From positions 15,260 to 79,259 of the forward strand of contig CAZBFP010000017.1 in the NCBI GenBank assembly GCA_964491265.1: a DNA stretch of 64,000 nt, in the 5' to 3' direction. The notes under the pieces are model-generated. The model was not told where the DNA came from, did not search any database, and saw nothing but the letters and a program-made list of their open reading frames with translations. A program made the translations under genes and the position numbers. Shown here piece after piece: positions 34,375 through 43,651 of this stretch (position 1 is its first letter; the number at the start of each line of letters is the position of its first letter). Source of the DNA: JBBAGC01 sp964491265 (GTDB lineage Bacteria > Spirochaetota > UBA4802 > UBA5550).

Positions 34375-35424
34375 ATGGAATATGAATTTTTTCAGACAGT
34401 ACTATTCGGGAATACACTTGAGCAGTACATTAAGTTTTTAATAACAATTAGCGGCTGGTTAATTGTTATATTAATTTTAAAAGTGATAATACGATACAGG
34501 AAGAAAAAGTTATTATTTTCAGATCCGGAGAGTATAGCTTATGTATTACTGGAAAATATAATTAAATACATCGCTCCTGTTTTTTATATTTTTGCCTTTT
34601 ATTCAGGACTGACAGTGCTTAGCATGCATCCTTTGGTTAACAGAGGAGTGGAATTGATCTGGATAGTTTCGCTGGTATTTTTTATAACCAGGTTTGTGAT
34701 GGCACTTCTTACCTTTTTTATAGAAAACTTCTGGAAAGGCAAAAATTCAGGAGAGGGTAATACAACAACCGTAGTCCTTCTTAATACCATGGTTAAGGTT
34801 ATTATCTGGATTATCGCTCTGCTGATTCTTCTTGATAACATGGGTGTAAAAATATCGGGACTTATCGCAGGTGTCGGTATTGGCGGTATTGCAATAGCAT
34901 TTGCGTCCCAGGCTATTCTTGGTGATGTTTTTAATTATTTTACTATATTTTTCGATAAGCCTTTTGAGATTGGTGATTTTATTGTTGTTGATGAACACAA
35001 AGGGCATGTTGAGTATATCGGCCTTAAAACAACAAGGATAAAAAGTATAAGCGGAGAACAGCTCATTTTCTCCAATACGGATCTTACAAATTCAAGGGTT
35101 AGAAATTTCAAGCGAATGACTGAACGCCGGATTGTTTTTGCATTCGGTGTAACATATCAGACCCCTGTAAAAACTATAAAGAAAATAATTGAACTTGTAG
35201 AAAAAATTATTGTTGATATCGAAGAGACCAGGTTTGACCGGGCCCATTTTCAGAAGTTCGGGGATTCAAGTCTTGACTTTGAAGTAGTCTATTATGTGCA
35301 GAGCAATGACTATGCTGTGTATATGGATAAACAGCAGGAAATTAATATTAAACTTATGGAGGGTTTAAAGAAGCTGGAAGCGGATTTTGCCTATCCCACA
35401 AGAACGATTTTTATCGAGAGATGA
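34375..35424 (+). CDS. Small-conductance mechanosensitive channel, MscS family
   Basis: 349 residues. Four or five N-terminal hydrophobic helices, the last being the pore-lining TM3 (GLIAGVGIGGIAIAFASQAI, Gly/Ala-rich). The beta domain follows (FFDKPFEIGDFIVVDEHKG, VEYIGLKTTRIKSISGE, QLIFSNTDL, which matches the MscS IPN/SNT region). The C-terminal alpha-beta domain is at about 250-345. It opens under membrane tension to release solutes during osmotic downshock. ATG 34375 follows AGGGTG at about 9 nt, and only 21 nt separate it from the mutase gene, so it may be in the same transcript. Confidence 0.92.
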   Translation: MEYEFFQTVLFGNTLEQYIKFLITISGWLIVILILKVIIRYRKKKLLFSDPESIAYVLLENIIKYIAPVFYIFAFYSGLTVLSMHPLVNRGVELIWIVSLVFFITRFVMALLTFFIENFWKGKNSGEGNTTTVVLLNTMVKVIIWIIALLILLDNMGVKISGLIAGVGIGGIAIAFASQAILGDVFNYFTIFFDKPFEIGDFIVVDEHKGHVEYIGLKTTRIKSISGEQLIFSNTDLTNSRVRNFKRMTERRIVFAFGVTYQTPVKTIKKIIELVEKIIVDIEETRFDRAHFQKFGDSSLDFEVVYYVQSNDYAVYMDKQQEINIKLMEGLKKLEADFAYPTRTIFIER

Positions 35425-35451
35425 CAGGTTTCAATATTTAAGGGGGCCTCA

Positions 35452-36276
35452 ATGCTGAAAAAATTAATTCTGCTTATACTTGTTCTATTTTTTTCCGTTA
35501 CAGGTTATTTCTATCTAAGAGCAATGAATGACATCAGGACTGCAGATGTCATATGGGAAATACTTTATTCTTCTCCGGATTTCAGGGAGAGAGCAGGAGA
35601 GAGCCTCAACCTCAGTCACCCCCTTATCATGAAATACTACAATGCTTCTGTAAGTAAAGATGCCGGTTATGCCCATGCAGCGGAGATCACTATGACAGGT
35701 GGATTCAAGCTTGGAGATAACTGGCTTGATCTGAAAGCTGAGCAGGTGCTTTTCCCTGAAAAAGGATTTGTATGGAAAGCTTCTATAGGTTCAGGCCTGA
35801 CTTTTATTAAAGGATTCGATTTTTATTATAATAAAAGGGGTGTGGTCAATTTTAAAGTATGGGGCCTGATCCCTGTTGTGAAACTTGAAGGTGAAGACAT
35901 CGCCCGTGCCTCAATCGGGAGGCTCCTGGCTGAATCTATACTTGTACCTTCAGCTTTTTTCTCTGAGTACGGATCTTTGATGACAGCTATAGATAAAGAT
36001 ACCATAAAGGTGGCGGTAGAACTTGATGGTGAAAAAACAGAGATGATGATAAAAATTTCATCGGAAGGGCTACCTTCTGAAGTGGTTATCCAAAGGTGGG
36101 GGGATGTTAATCCTGAGCATAAGTTTATGTACACGCCTTTCGGGATGAAGTTTACCCGGTATGAAAAGATTGACGGTTATACTATACCGGTTGAGATGTC
36201 GGGCGGGTGGAACTATGGTACTGAGAGATATATGGAAACAGTAAAACTTGAATTTGAAAAGGTAAAATTCTTTTAA
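35452..36276 (+). CDS. DUF6544-like exported or membrane-anchored protein
   Basis: 274 residues with one N-terminal hydrophobic helix (about 3-22, signal peptide or anchor) and a beta-rich body. Landmarks recall the DUF6544 family: LKAEQVLFPEKGFVWKASI, the middle KVWGLIPVVKLEGEDIARA, the RLLAESILVPSAFF segment, then RWGDVNPEHKF and the end YTIPVEMSGGWNYG. Function of the family is not known to me. ATG 35452 follows AAGGGGGC. It directly precedes the NfeD-like gene with no gap, so both probably act in the envelope. Confidence 0.65.
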   Translation: MLKKLILLILVLFFSVTGYFYLRAMNDIRTADVIWEILYSSPDFRERAGESLNLSHPLIMKYYNASVSKDAGYAHAAEITMTGGFKLGDNWLDLKAEQVLFPEKGFVWKASIGSGLTFIKGFDFYYNKRGVVNFKVWGLIPVVKLEGEDIARASIGRLLAESILVPSAFFSEYGSLMTAIDKDTIKVAVELDGEKTEMMIKISSEGLPSEVVIQRWGDVNPEHKFMYTPFGMKFTRYEKIDGYTIPVEMSGGWNYGTERYMETVKLEFEKVKFF

Positions 36277-36699
36277 GTGAAAAATATTTTTAATGAACTA
36301 AAAGCTTTTCCTCAAATACCGGGGAGGGTATATGTGCGGTACGCTTTCTTCCAGCTCCCCGGATTAGGCCTGATAATTATTCTGCTATGGTGGCTTACTA
36401 ATAAGTTTGACATCCCACTTCTCTATGCTGCTGCTGTTTTAATTTTATGGCTTATAAAAGATATTGCAATGTTCCCTTTTCTATGGCGCTCCTATGATAA
36501 TGCTTCGCAGAATGTTCTTGAAGCAATGATAGGCAAGGGGGGAACAGCTGTTGATGATCTTGGACCATACGGTTATGTGAGGATCGGCGGTGAAATGTGG
36601 CGGGCGGAGGTTCTGCCCGGGAAAATCCCTGTTAATAAAGGAGATTCTGTAATTGTTACAGGTGTTGACGGGCTTATGATTACGGTTGAATTAAACTGA
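36277..36699 (+). CDS. NfeD-like membrane protein
   Basis: 140 residues. Two hydrophobic segments (about 28-42 and 48-66) are followed by an OB-fold NfeD domain (IGKGGTAVDDLGPYGYVRIGGEMWRAEVLPG, then GDSVIVTGVDGLMITVELN). NfeD proteins normally pair with a stomatin-like protein or a membrane serine protease; neither is adjacent here. GTG 36277 begins directly after the upstream stop codon and depends on coupling. Its second half is a clear family match. Confidence 0.78.
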   Translation: MKNIFNELKAFPQIPGRVYVRYAFFQLPGLGLIIILLWWLTNKFDIPLLYAAAVLILWLIKDIAMFPFLWRSYDNASQNVLEAMIGKGGTAVDDLGPYGYVRIGGEMWRAEVLPGKIPVNKGDSVIVTGVDGLMITVELN

Positions 36700-36738
36700 C
36701 CTGCACCCGGATAGTACAGGAAATTTTCTGTTATTACA

Positions 36739-36766
36739 TTGACAAAACTGGTTTTAAGATTAAATA
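36739..36766 (+). promoter_or_regulatory. Candidate sigma-70 promoter in front of the nucleotidyltransferase remnant
   Basis: TTGACA (36739-36744), 16-nt spacer, TAAATA (36761-36766). Transcription would start about at the remnant's ATG. Confidence 0.4.
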
Positions 36767-36772
36767 TGAAAT

Positions 36773-36949
36773 ATGAGAGAAGAGAAAAATATAGAAATTT
36801 ACAGGGATATTATTGTTGATTTTTTTAATAGTCGACTTAACCTGATTGTAATATATGTGTATGGATCAATACTGGGTTGTGCATTTAATGAAGAGCGTGA
36901 AATTGTTATAAGGGCAAAGTATGGCGAGGGTGCATGGATGTTATTATAA
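36773..36949 (+). pseudogene. Remnant of a MNT-type minimal nucleotidyltransferase
   Basis: A 58-codon frame. Its first half ends in LNLIVIYVYGSILGCAFNEE, which resembles the YLFGSYARGEA(R)EESDIDL core of minimal nucleotidyltransferases. The frame leaves the family right after this (REIVIRAKYGEG) and the metal-binding SDIDL is absent. It is most likely a truncated, inactive leftover of an MNT/HEPN-type toxin-antitoxin gene; no HEPN partner is visible. A genuine small protein is the alternative. Confidence 0.4.
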
Positions 36950-36968
36950 GCAAAATTGAATCTATCTT

Positions 36969-39134
36969 TCATTTTTTTATTTCGCTTGTTAATATCTGCT
37001 TAAGCATTTTTAAATCAACAGGTTTTGTAATATACCCTGTAAAACCTTCTCTCAGACATTTTTCTTTTATCTCATTTATACTATAGGCGCTCATGGCATA
37101 AACAGGCATATGGGAGTATTTTTCACCCGCTTCACCTGCACGGATTTTTTTCATTGCATCCTCACCATTGAGAACCGGCATTTCCAGATCCATGAGCAGA
37201 ATGGTATAGTCCTCCGACTTGAGCTGATTAATTGCATCAAGTCCATTCTCCACAATTGTATAGGTGAGTCCCAGTTTTTTCATGTATGCTGTTACAAGTT
37301 TCTGGTTCATAATATTGTCTTCTGCAATCAGAACTCTATGTGTCACGGTGTCGGAGTCTATGGTGTATTCATCTTCAGATAAAGGGGGAGACCCTGGAAC
37401 AAGGGGGAGTATGAAGCTGAATGTTGTACCTTCGCCAACTTTGCTTTCAACCTTAATATCTCCCTCCATCATTTTGACAAGCTGCTTGGAAATTGAAAGT
37501 CCAAGTCCTGTTCCTCCATATTTTCTGAATACACTGTTGTCGGCCTGGGTAAAGCTTTCAAATATCTCCTCAAGCTTGTTTTCCGGGATACCAATCCCTG
37601 TATCTTTTACTACAAATTCAATATATTTCTGTTTTGGGTCTCCATACCGGTATTCTGAACCGATGGAGACTGCCGCAATTATTTCTATAGATCCATGGGG
37701 TGTAAATTTTATTGAATTTCCTATAAGGTTAAGGAGTATCTGCCGCAATCTTTCAGGAGCTGTCTTGACATACCTGGGGACTTCATTGTCTATTGAAAGA
37801 GTGTATTTAAGCTTTTTACTCAAAGCTATAAGCTCCATGGTTTTAAATATTTTGTTCAGTTCTTCATGAAGATCGGTATCGATAGACTCAATCTCAACTT
37901 TTCCTGCTTCCAGCTTTGCCATATTAAGAATATCGTTGATGAGGGTAAGGAGGTAATCTGCTGAGTCTTTAACAACATTAAGGTATTCATTTCTTTCTTT
38001 TACGTCATCAGACATGAGTGCAAGGTTTGTCATCCCTATAATTGAGTTCATGGGTGTTCTTATTTCATGGCTCATTGTTGCAAGGAATTTTGATTTTGCA
38101 GCGGCTGCCTGCTCCGCTTTTTCCTTTTCCAGTTTAAGGTTTTTTTCATATTCAAGTCTTTGAGTATAATCCTGCAGCATAACCAGTGCGATGAGTGAAC
38201 TGTGGAGTCTGAAATTTTCAATTGTAACAAAGCAGTGCTTAACTGTTCCGTTTTTTGTTTTAAGAGTTATTTCCCTGTTTTTAATGTATCCCTTTTTTGA
38301 GGTGTCAGCAATTATATTAATCACATCATCGGGATTGCTGTAGAGGTCAAGGTCATAGGGGTTTTTGCCTATTATTTCATCTCTGTGGTATTGCAGCAGT
38401 TTCAGCATGGCATTATTAACATCTATGAATTCTGCATTGCTGATTCTCAGAAGTGCCATTGGAGCAACACCTGAGTAAAAGGATTTGGAAAATTTTTCCT
38501 CTGACTGGCTAAGTCTTTCTATTACCTGGTCATTTTCTATTTTTAAACTGAAAGATTTTTCCAGTGTTCTTTTAAGTCTATAGGTTGTTAAAAGAATTAT
38601 AGCAAAAAAGAATAATATCACGAATCCTGACATTTTATAAATACTGTCATCATGCATAAGGAAAAAGATGGAAAATGGCGGAAGCACCAGAGAGTTATAA
38701 ATAGAAAATGCTGTAATACTTGTTGAAAGAGTACTTACAGAACCTGCTGATATTGCACCCAGGAGAAGAACAATGAACACCAGGTAGGTTACCGATTCAA
38801 TCTGAGAAACAAACAATACAGAAATTCCGAAACCGGAACCGGAAAGGGCAGTGAAAAGATAAAAAATATTACGCCAGAATCTGTCTCTTGCCGCTTTATC
38901 CGTGCTTTTTGTAAATGAGACAGTTGTAATTATCCTGATTATTGAGATGGATAAAACTGCTGTAAGCCATACTGTAAGCCAGAAAATACAGGCTTCATTC
39001 CCTTTAAGCTCATAATAGGAAAAGGCATATATTATCAGGGAGGCTAATATAATAGTTATTATACTCTCGTAGGAGTTGGTGTAAAGAAGTCCGGTTTTTA
39101 AGGAACTAAGTTCCTGTTCTCTGCTTCTCCGCAT
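36969..39134 (-). CDS. Hybrid sensor histidine kinase with multi-helix membrane sensor, PAS and receiver
   Basis: 721 residues. About six membrane helices (residues 20-185) of MASE-like type, then a PAS domain (about 215-330). HisKA is FLATMSHEIRTPMNSIIG (phospho-His near residue 357). The HATPase has NLIGNSIKFTP, VKDTGIGIP, FTQADNSVFRKYGGTGLGLSI. The C-terminal receiver (about 598-718) has AEDN, LLMDLEMPVLNG (phospho-Asp) and ITKPV. Close to the BarA/RcsC style of hybrid kinase, so an HPt protein elsewhere is expected. Its start overlaps the end of the upstream MBL gene by 37 nt, so translation is coupled. Confidence 0.92.
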   Translation of the reverse strand: MRRSREQELSSLKTGLLYTNSYESIITIILASLIIYAFSYYELKGNEACIFWLTVWLTAVLSISIIRIITTVSFTKSTDKAARDRFWRNIFYLFTALSGSGFGISVLFVSQIESVTYLVFIVLLLGAISAGSVSTLSTSITAFSIYNSLVLPPFSIFFLMHDDSIYKMSGFVILFFFAIILLTTYRLKRTLEKSFSLKIENDQVIERLSQSEEKFSKSFYSGVAPMALLRISNAEFIDVNNAMLKLLQYHRDEIIGKNPYDLDLYSNPDDVINIIADTSKKGYIKNREITLKTKNGTVKHCFVTIENFRLHSSLIALVMLQDYTQRLEYEKNLKLEKEKAEQAAAAKSKFLATMSHEIRTPMNSIIGMTNLALMSDDVKERNEYLNVVKDSADYLLTLINDILNMAKLEAGKVEIESIDTDLHEELNKIFKTMELIALSKKLKYTLSIDNEVPRYVKTAPERLRQILLNLIGNSIKFTPHGSIEIIAAVSIGSEYRYGDPKQKYIEFVVKDTGIGIPENKLEEIFESFTQADNSVFRKYGGTGLGLSISKQLVKMMEGDIKVESKVGEGTTFSFILPLVPGSPPLSEDEYTIDSDTVTHRVLIAEDNIMNQKLVTAYMKKLGLTYTIVENGLDAINQLKSEDYTILLMDLEMPVLNGEDAMKKIRAGEAGEKYSHMPVYAMSAYSINEIKEKCLREGFTGYITKPVDLKMLKQILTSEIKK

Positions 39135-40261
39135 TTAAGTGTATTCTCCATTGTATCACTATTCATTAATTCTTTTTTTATTTCTGCTATTAATTTATAA
39201 ACAAAAACATCGAGAAAAACAAGTGTAGATACAGGAAAACTGATGCGCTTAAGCTTTTTAATTACCGGGTCTTCTAAATTCCCTGCCATATCAAATATTT
39301 CACTAAAGGATAAATTAATCCCGCATTTTTGAAGTTCAGACCTGATAATACTGTATACATGTTCATGTTTTTCTTTTATGTCTTTTATATATTTTACTGC
39401 ATTATCATTACCATCAATAGGGTGATAATGCCCTGAAGCAAGTGTTTCAATTTTTTCATTTATTACCAGTTCCATAATAAAGTCAATTGAACTGAATGTC
39501 TCTTCTATGTTACCGAATTGAATATCATTTGGATTGAGAAAATTCAGAGCATCGCCGCAGAAGAGAGTTTTATCATCTGCCTTATAATAAATTATATGAC
39601 AATCTGTATGCCCGGGTGTTTCAAATGCATATAAATTTTTATCAATTATCCATCCGGAGAGGGCCGTTTCATTGAGCTTTATTATTTTTTTTTCTGCCGG
39701 ATCGAGATATTTTATTTTTCTTCGGGCAGATGGCATAAAACCTGTATTTTTGAACGAAATAATATAAGCGATAATGAAAAGGAGAGGCGGCATGATAAAA
39801 CGTGAAGCAAAACTGCTTCCAGAAAGAAACCTGGCAGATTTTTTTGTGAAAAAACCGAGGCGTGTAAGAAATCCCTCTTTATCAAGATCTCTGTACATCT
39901 TTAAAATCTGGCCCGTGCTGTTTGTCCGCAGGTAGGGTATTTTTGATGCTGCATTTTTATGATAAATAATCCCGGTTCCTCTTTTTGCAATGAACCAGTT
40001 GTTTGCTATATGATCATTATGATAGTGAGTGCATAAAATAGTATAATTCTTTTTATTGCCAAGAAATTTTTTCAGCTCCCTTTTTCTTTTGCCGCCGCAG
40101 GAGGTGTCTATAATATAACAGTTTCCATCAGTTTCAAATATATATGTATTTGAAACATGGCTGGCTCGCTCCTTTTTTTCTGTGGAGGTAAACATGACAA
40201 ATCCCCGGTGCTTAAGGGGGTTTGCTAAGCTGATTTTAATTTTTTTATCACTCGAATTCAT
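39098..40261 (-). CDS. Metallo-beta-lactamase-fold hydrolase
   Basis: 387 residues. The metal site THYHNDHIANN (HxHxDH, near residue 80), AFETPGHTDCH, LFCGDALNF and SGHYHPIDG give all the usual dinuclear ligands. A hydrophobic stretch between the first and second motif (FIMPPLLFIIAYIISF, about 160-175) suggests membrane contact, which is unusual for the fold. The substrate is unknown; thioesters or other small esters are typical. It sits between two histidine-kinase genes on the minus strand: 10 nt from the upstream kinase and overlapping the downstream one by 37 nt. A role in making or removing the sensed molecule is possible. Confidence 0.82.
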   Translation of the reverse strand: MNSSDKKIKISLANPLKHRGFVMFTSTEKKERASHVSNTYIFETDGNCYIIDTSCGGKRKRELKKFLGNKKNYTILCTHYHNDHIANNWFIAKRGTGIIYHKNAASKIPYLRTNSTGQILKMYRDLDKEGFLTRLGFFTKKSARFLSGSSFASRFIMPPLLFIIAYIISFKNTGFMPSARRKIKYLDPAEKKIIKLNETALSGWIIDKNLYAFETPGHTDCHIIYYKADDKTLFCGDALNFLNPNDIQFGNIEETFSSIDFIMELVINEKIETLASGHYHPIDGNDNAVKYIKDIKEKHEHVYSIIRSELQKCGINLSFSEIFDMAGNLEDPVIKKLKRISFPVSTLVFLDVFVYKLIAEIKKELMNSDTMENTLKCGEAENRNLVP

Positions 40262-40271
40262 TTTGTTTTTG

Positions 40272-41585
40272 TTACTCTTCCGGTTTCTCTTCCGGTTTCT
40301 CTTCCTGCCTGCGGGGGATAGTAAATTTAAAGAGCGCCCATTCCCCCTCTTTTGAATCAGCAGTAATATCGCCGTTGTGAATATTGATTATTTTCCAGCT
40401 TGTGTAGAGACCCACGCCTGTACCTTTTCTCTTCATCAATTCTCCGGTTTCTATTCTGGAAAATTTACGGAAAAGCTTCGATTTAGCTTCAAGCGGGAAT
40501 CCGGGTCCTGTGTTTTTTACAGAAAATATAAGGTCTTTATCTGTAAGGGTGGTTTCCAGCTCAACGATTCCATCTTCATTGCTGTACTTAACCGCATTGC
40601 TTAAAAGATTGTTTACCACTACTTTTACAAGTGTTGCATCACAACTCAGGGATGCGCCCCCCTCCGGGAAGTTCCGTTTAAGCTTAATATTTTTTTCAAA
40701 AATCTGAGGTAATATTATTTCAATGCATTGTTCGAGAATATCTTTACAGAAATCGATATCTGACAGATTCAGGTCGATCTGGTTGCTCTCAAATCTTGAA
40801 AGGGTCAGGTATTCCCCGGTCATCTCCCGAAGGTATTTTGCTTTGCTTACCATGCGTAAAACATAGTCTCTGTGCTTTTCATCCATTTTTCCGAAATATC
40901 CGCCGGAGAGGGTACTCCCCAGTGATATTATTGAATCAAGGGGGCTTTTAAGTTCGTGGCTTACAAAGCTGAGCATCTCCATGTAGGAGTTTATCGCTTC
41001 AGAAAGCTTTTCTATTCTGAATGTTTTTTCAACTGCCTGGCCGAAGCGCTCCAGTAATTTCATCAGGAGAAGGGGGTGTTCCCTTGTATAGACACATTTC
41101 TCTCTGGAGCTTATAAAGAGGAGCCCCACGGGCCTCCCTTCAACGGAGAGGGGGCAGGTTATGCTGGAGTTTATTCCCTCTTTTAACAGAAGCGCGGTTG
41201 AATCGCTTGTGGCATGATTTTGCAGGTATTCTTCAAGATCATTGATTATTCTGGGTGTGACTTCAGAAAAAACTTTTTCAAGAGAACTCCCTTTTATATC
41301 CGCTCCGTAACCTTTTGTAAGGAAGAGTTTATCGTAATTTGCCTTAACATGATAGATGCTCAAACGTCTGCCGTTCTCTTCAAAGAATGAGACTGCAATT
41401 CTATCTGCAGGAATAATATCCTGAATATTATCAAAGATAAAATTTACAACATCCTCCATGCTTTCCAGGGAAGCTACTTTAAGATTAATATGATCAATAA
41501 TTTCGGCAATTCTATTGTCTGTACTGGTTCTATCTTCTGTGTGTTTATCGATGAATTCTATGGGGCGGGATGTTTTACGATCCAT
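40272..41585 (-). CDS. GAF-domain sensor histidine kinase
   Basis: 437 residues, no membrane helix. A GAF domain occupies about 45-195 (IIPADRIAVSFFEENG, SSITCPLSVEGRPVGLLFIS). HisKA follows: LSFVSHELKSPLDSI (phospho-His near residue 215). The HATPase has NNLLSNAVKYSN, VKNTGPGFP and RKGTGVGLY. The DHp segment with SHELKSP and GYFGK closely resembles that of the kinase at 58603. The C-terminus ends in an exact repeat, EEKPEEKPEE, from a 12-bp tandem repeat in DNA. First gene of a minus-strand trio with the MBL hydrolase and the hybrid kinase, divergent from the kinase at 41725. Confidence 0.9.
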   Translation of the reverse strand: MDRKTSRPIEFIDKHTEDRTSTDNRIAEIIDHINLKVASLESMEDVVNFIFDNIQDIIPADRIAVSFFEENGRRLSIYHVKANYDKLFLTKGYGADIKGSSLEKVFSEVTPRIINDLEEYLQNHATSDSTALLLKEGINSSITCPLSVEGRPVGLLFISSREKCVYTREHPLLLMKLLERFGQAVEKTFRIEKLSEAINSYMEMLSFVSHELKSPLDSIISLGSTLSGGYFGKMDEKHRDYVLRMVSKAKYLREMTGEYLTLSRFESNQIDLNLSDIDFCKDILEQCIEIILPQIFEKNIKLKRNFPEGGASLSCDATLVKVVVNNLLSNAVKYSNEDGIVELETTLTDKDLIFSVKNTGPGFPLEAKSKLFRKFSRIETGELMKRKGTGVGLYTSWKIINIHNGDITADSKEGEWALFKFTIPRRQEEKPEEKPEE

Positions 41586-41724
41586 TCGTTTACCTTGACT
41601 TTTATTTATTGACTAAGATCTGCTTATAATATAGCAAGTATTATTGCAAATGTATATTAAATTTTAAAGCTTTAGCTAATAAGTCAAGAAGTTTGTTTAA
41701 TTGTAAACTGACTTAAGGTGAAAA

Positions 41725-43650
41725 TTGAATAATATGAAAATAAGATTTAAGTCAAGCATCAGAAATAAACTCTATTTCGGTTTTCTCTTTGTTGTAATAT
41801 TTACAGGTGCAGCTTCTCTGGTAGCCGGGTATAGAATTATTAATAGAGAGATTATTAATCAGGCATACGAAACTGTGCGGAGCGATTTGCGGACTGCTCA
41901 GTATATATACAATAAGCGTCTATACCAGCTTGAAATGACCCTTAATTATATTTCCACCCTGGACTATGTGCAGAGATCCATTACAGAGAGAAACCGGACT
42001 TTTATTATGGGGAAATTTTCCAAGCTGAAGAGCTGGATAGGTGCTGATATAATTATTATTACTGATAATAAAGGTAATGTTATTAAAAGAGTAAATAACC
42101 GTAATATTATCCGTGATAATGTTATGGAGATCAGTGCTATAAGAAAAACTATTGAAACAGGTAAGCTTTCAACCGGTGCCGGAATTCTGAGTCCGGAAAT
42201 ATTAAAAAGGGAAGGGAGTGATATAGCCCGGGGCGCTGTTATTAAGATTGTGCCGACCTCAATGGGGCGGGTGATTAATCAGAAATATGAGGAGAGGGCA
42301 CTGGTTCTGAATACGGCTATACCGGTTTTTTCTAACGGCACACTTGCGGGTGTAATATATGGAGCAAAAATTGTTAATAATCAGTTTGATATAGTTGACA
42401 GAATAAAATATCTTCTTTTCCGCACAGGGAAGGACAGTTCCAGGGAACTGGGTGCAGCCACTTTTTTTCTTGATGATATAAGGGTTTCCACAAACGTTTA
42501 TAATCAAAAGGGTGAGCGTACTGTGGGTACCCAGGTTTCAAGCCAGGTCTACACCAAGGTTATTACTGAGGGGGTTACATGGCTCGACAGGGCTTTTGTA
42601 GTTAACAAATGGCACCTTGCCGGTTACGCGCCCATTCATGATGTTGATGAAAAGATTGTGGGGATGCTCTATGTGGGTATACCCCAGGATCGTTTTGACA
42701 GGATAAAGGTGAGCACAACCAGCTTTTTTCTTTTTACAACAATCATTACTGCTCTGCTTGCCGGTTTTATAGCTGTTTATCTTGTTAAAAGAATTATTCA
42801 TCCCATTAACGAAATTGTTGATGCATCAAAGGAGATAGGTGAAGGGAACTATAACAGAAAGATACAGATATTTCATGATGATGAGATGGGGTATCTGGCC
42901 AGAGCCTTTAATAGTATGATTGATGCAATCCAGGAGAGGGATTTTATTTTAAGGGAGAATACGCAGAAACAGATTGTTCAATCGGAAAAGCTTGCATCCC
43001 TTGGCAGGCTCGCCTCAGGGATTGCTCACGAAATCAATAATCCTCTCACCGGTATACTTACCTACAGCAGTATGATGAAAGAGGATCTGAAGGGAAGTCA
43101 ATATGAAGAGGATCTTGATGTTATTATTGATGAAACAATGAGGTGCAGAAAAATTGTTCGGGAGGTACTTGACTTTGCCAGAGAGACAAAGCTGGAAAAA
43201 CAGGTGATTGATCTTAACCATGTAATTTTAAGCGCCATATCTATACTGGAGAAGCATTTTGCGTTCAGGAATATTAATATTATAAAAAATTTCTCTTTTG
43301 AAATTCCGGAAATCTCAGCTGATTTAAGCCAGATTAAGTCAGTAATAAATAATCTTGCTGTTAATGCTGCAGACGCAATGCCTGAAGGGGGTGACCTGAT
43401 AATAACTACCGGGTATAATCCTGACGAGGGAATGGTTATTGTAGAATTCCGGGATATGGGAACGGGTATATCTGAAGAAAATATCGGTAAGATATTTGAT
43501 CCTTTCTTTACAACAAAGGAGCCGGGGAAAGGGACAGGACTCGGGCTTGCTGTGATTTACGGAATTGTTGAGGGGCACAGCGGCAGGATTTCTGTTGATA
43601 GTGTGCAGGGCGAAGGTACTACTTTTACAATTAAACTACCGGTGGAGTAA
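41725..43650 (+). CDS. Sensor histidine kinase with extracytoplasmic Cache-type sensor and HAMP
   Basis: 641 residues. Membrane helices at about 15-36 and 330-352 flank a periplasmic domain of about 290 residues (ADIIIITDNKGNVIKRVNNRN, ALVLNTAIPVFSNGTLAGVIYG, GYAPIHDVDEKIVGMLYVG), which fits a double-Cache sensor. Then HAMP (about 353-405), HisKA with GRLASGIAHEINNPLTGI (phospho-His near residue 436), and HATPase with NLAVNAADAMPEGG, DMGTGIS, FDPFFTTKEPGKGTGLGL. The NtrB/ZraS-like HisKA type often pairs with sigma-54 regulators. TTG 41725 is supported by AAGGTG 4 nt upstream; ATG 41734 is the alternative. It is followed after 1 nt by the next gene. Confidence 0.92.
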   Translation: MNNMKIRFKSSIRNKLYFGFLFVVIFTGAASLVAGYRIINREIINQAYETVRSDLRTAQYIYNKRLYQLEMTLNYISTLDYVQRSITERNRTFIMGKFSKLKSWIGADIIIITDNKGNVIKRVNNRNIIRDNVMEISAIRKTIETGKLSTGAGILSPEILKREGSDIARGAVIKIVPTSMGRVINQKYEERALVLNTAIPVFSNGTLAGVIYGAKIVNNQFDIVDRIKYLLFRTGKDSSRELGAATFFLDDIRVSTNVYNQKGERTVGTQVSSQVYTKVITEGVTWLDRAFVVNKWHLAGYAPIHDVDEKIVGMLYVGIPQDRFDRIKVSTTSFFLFTTIITALLAGFIAVYLVKRIIHPINEIVDASKEIGEGNYNRKIQIFHDDEMGYLARAFNSMIDAIQERDFILRENTQKQIVQSEKLASLGRLASGIAHEINNPLTGILTYSSMMKEDLKGSQYEEDLDVIIDETMRCRKIVREVLDFARETKLEKQVIDLNHVILSAISILEKHFAFRNINIIKNFSFEIPEISADLSQIKSVINNLAVNAADAMPEGGDLIITTGYNPDEGMVIVEFRDMGTGISEENIGKIFDPFFTTKEPGKGTGLGLAVIYGIVEGHSGRISVDSVQGEGTTFTIKLPVE

Positions 43651-43651
43651 C

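Noticed and set aside
37264..37869. A 201-codon plus-strand open frame inside the hybrid kinase gene.
   Set aside because: Overlaps the HATPase coding region of a clear kinase; Ser/Leu-rich shadow frame.
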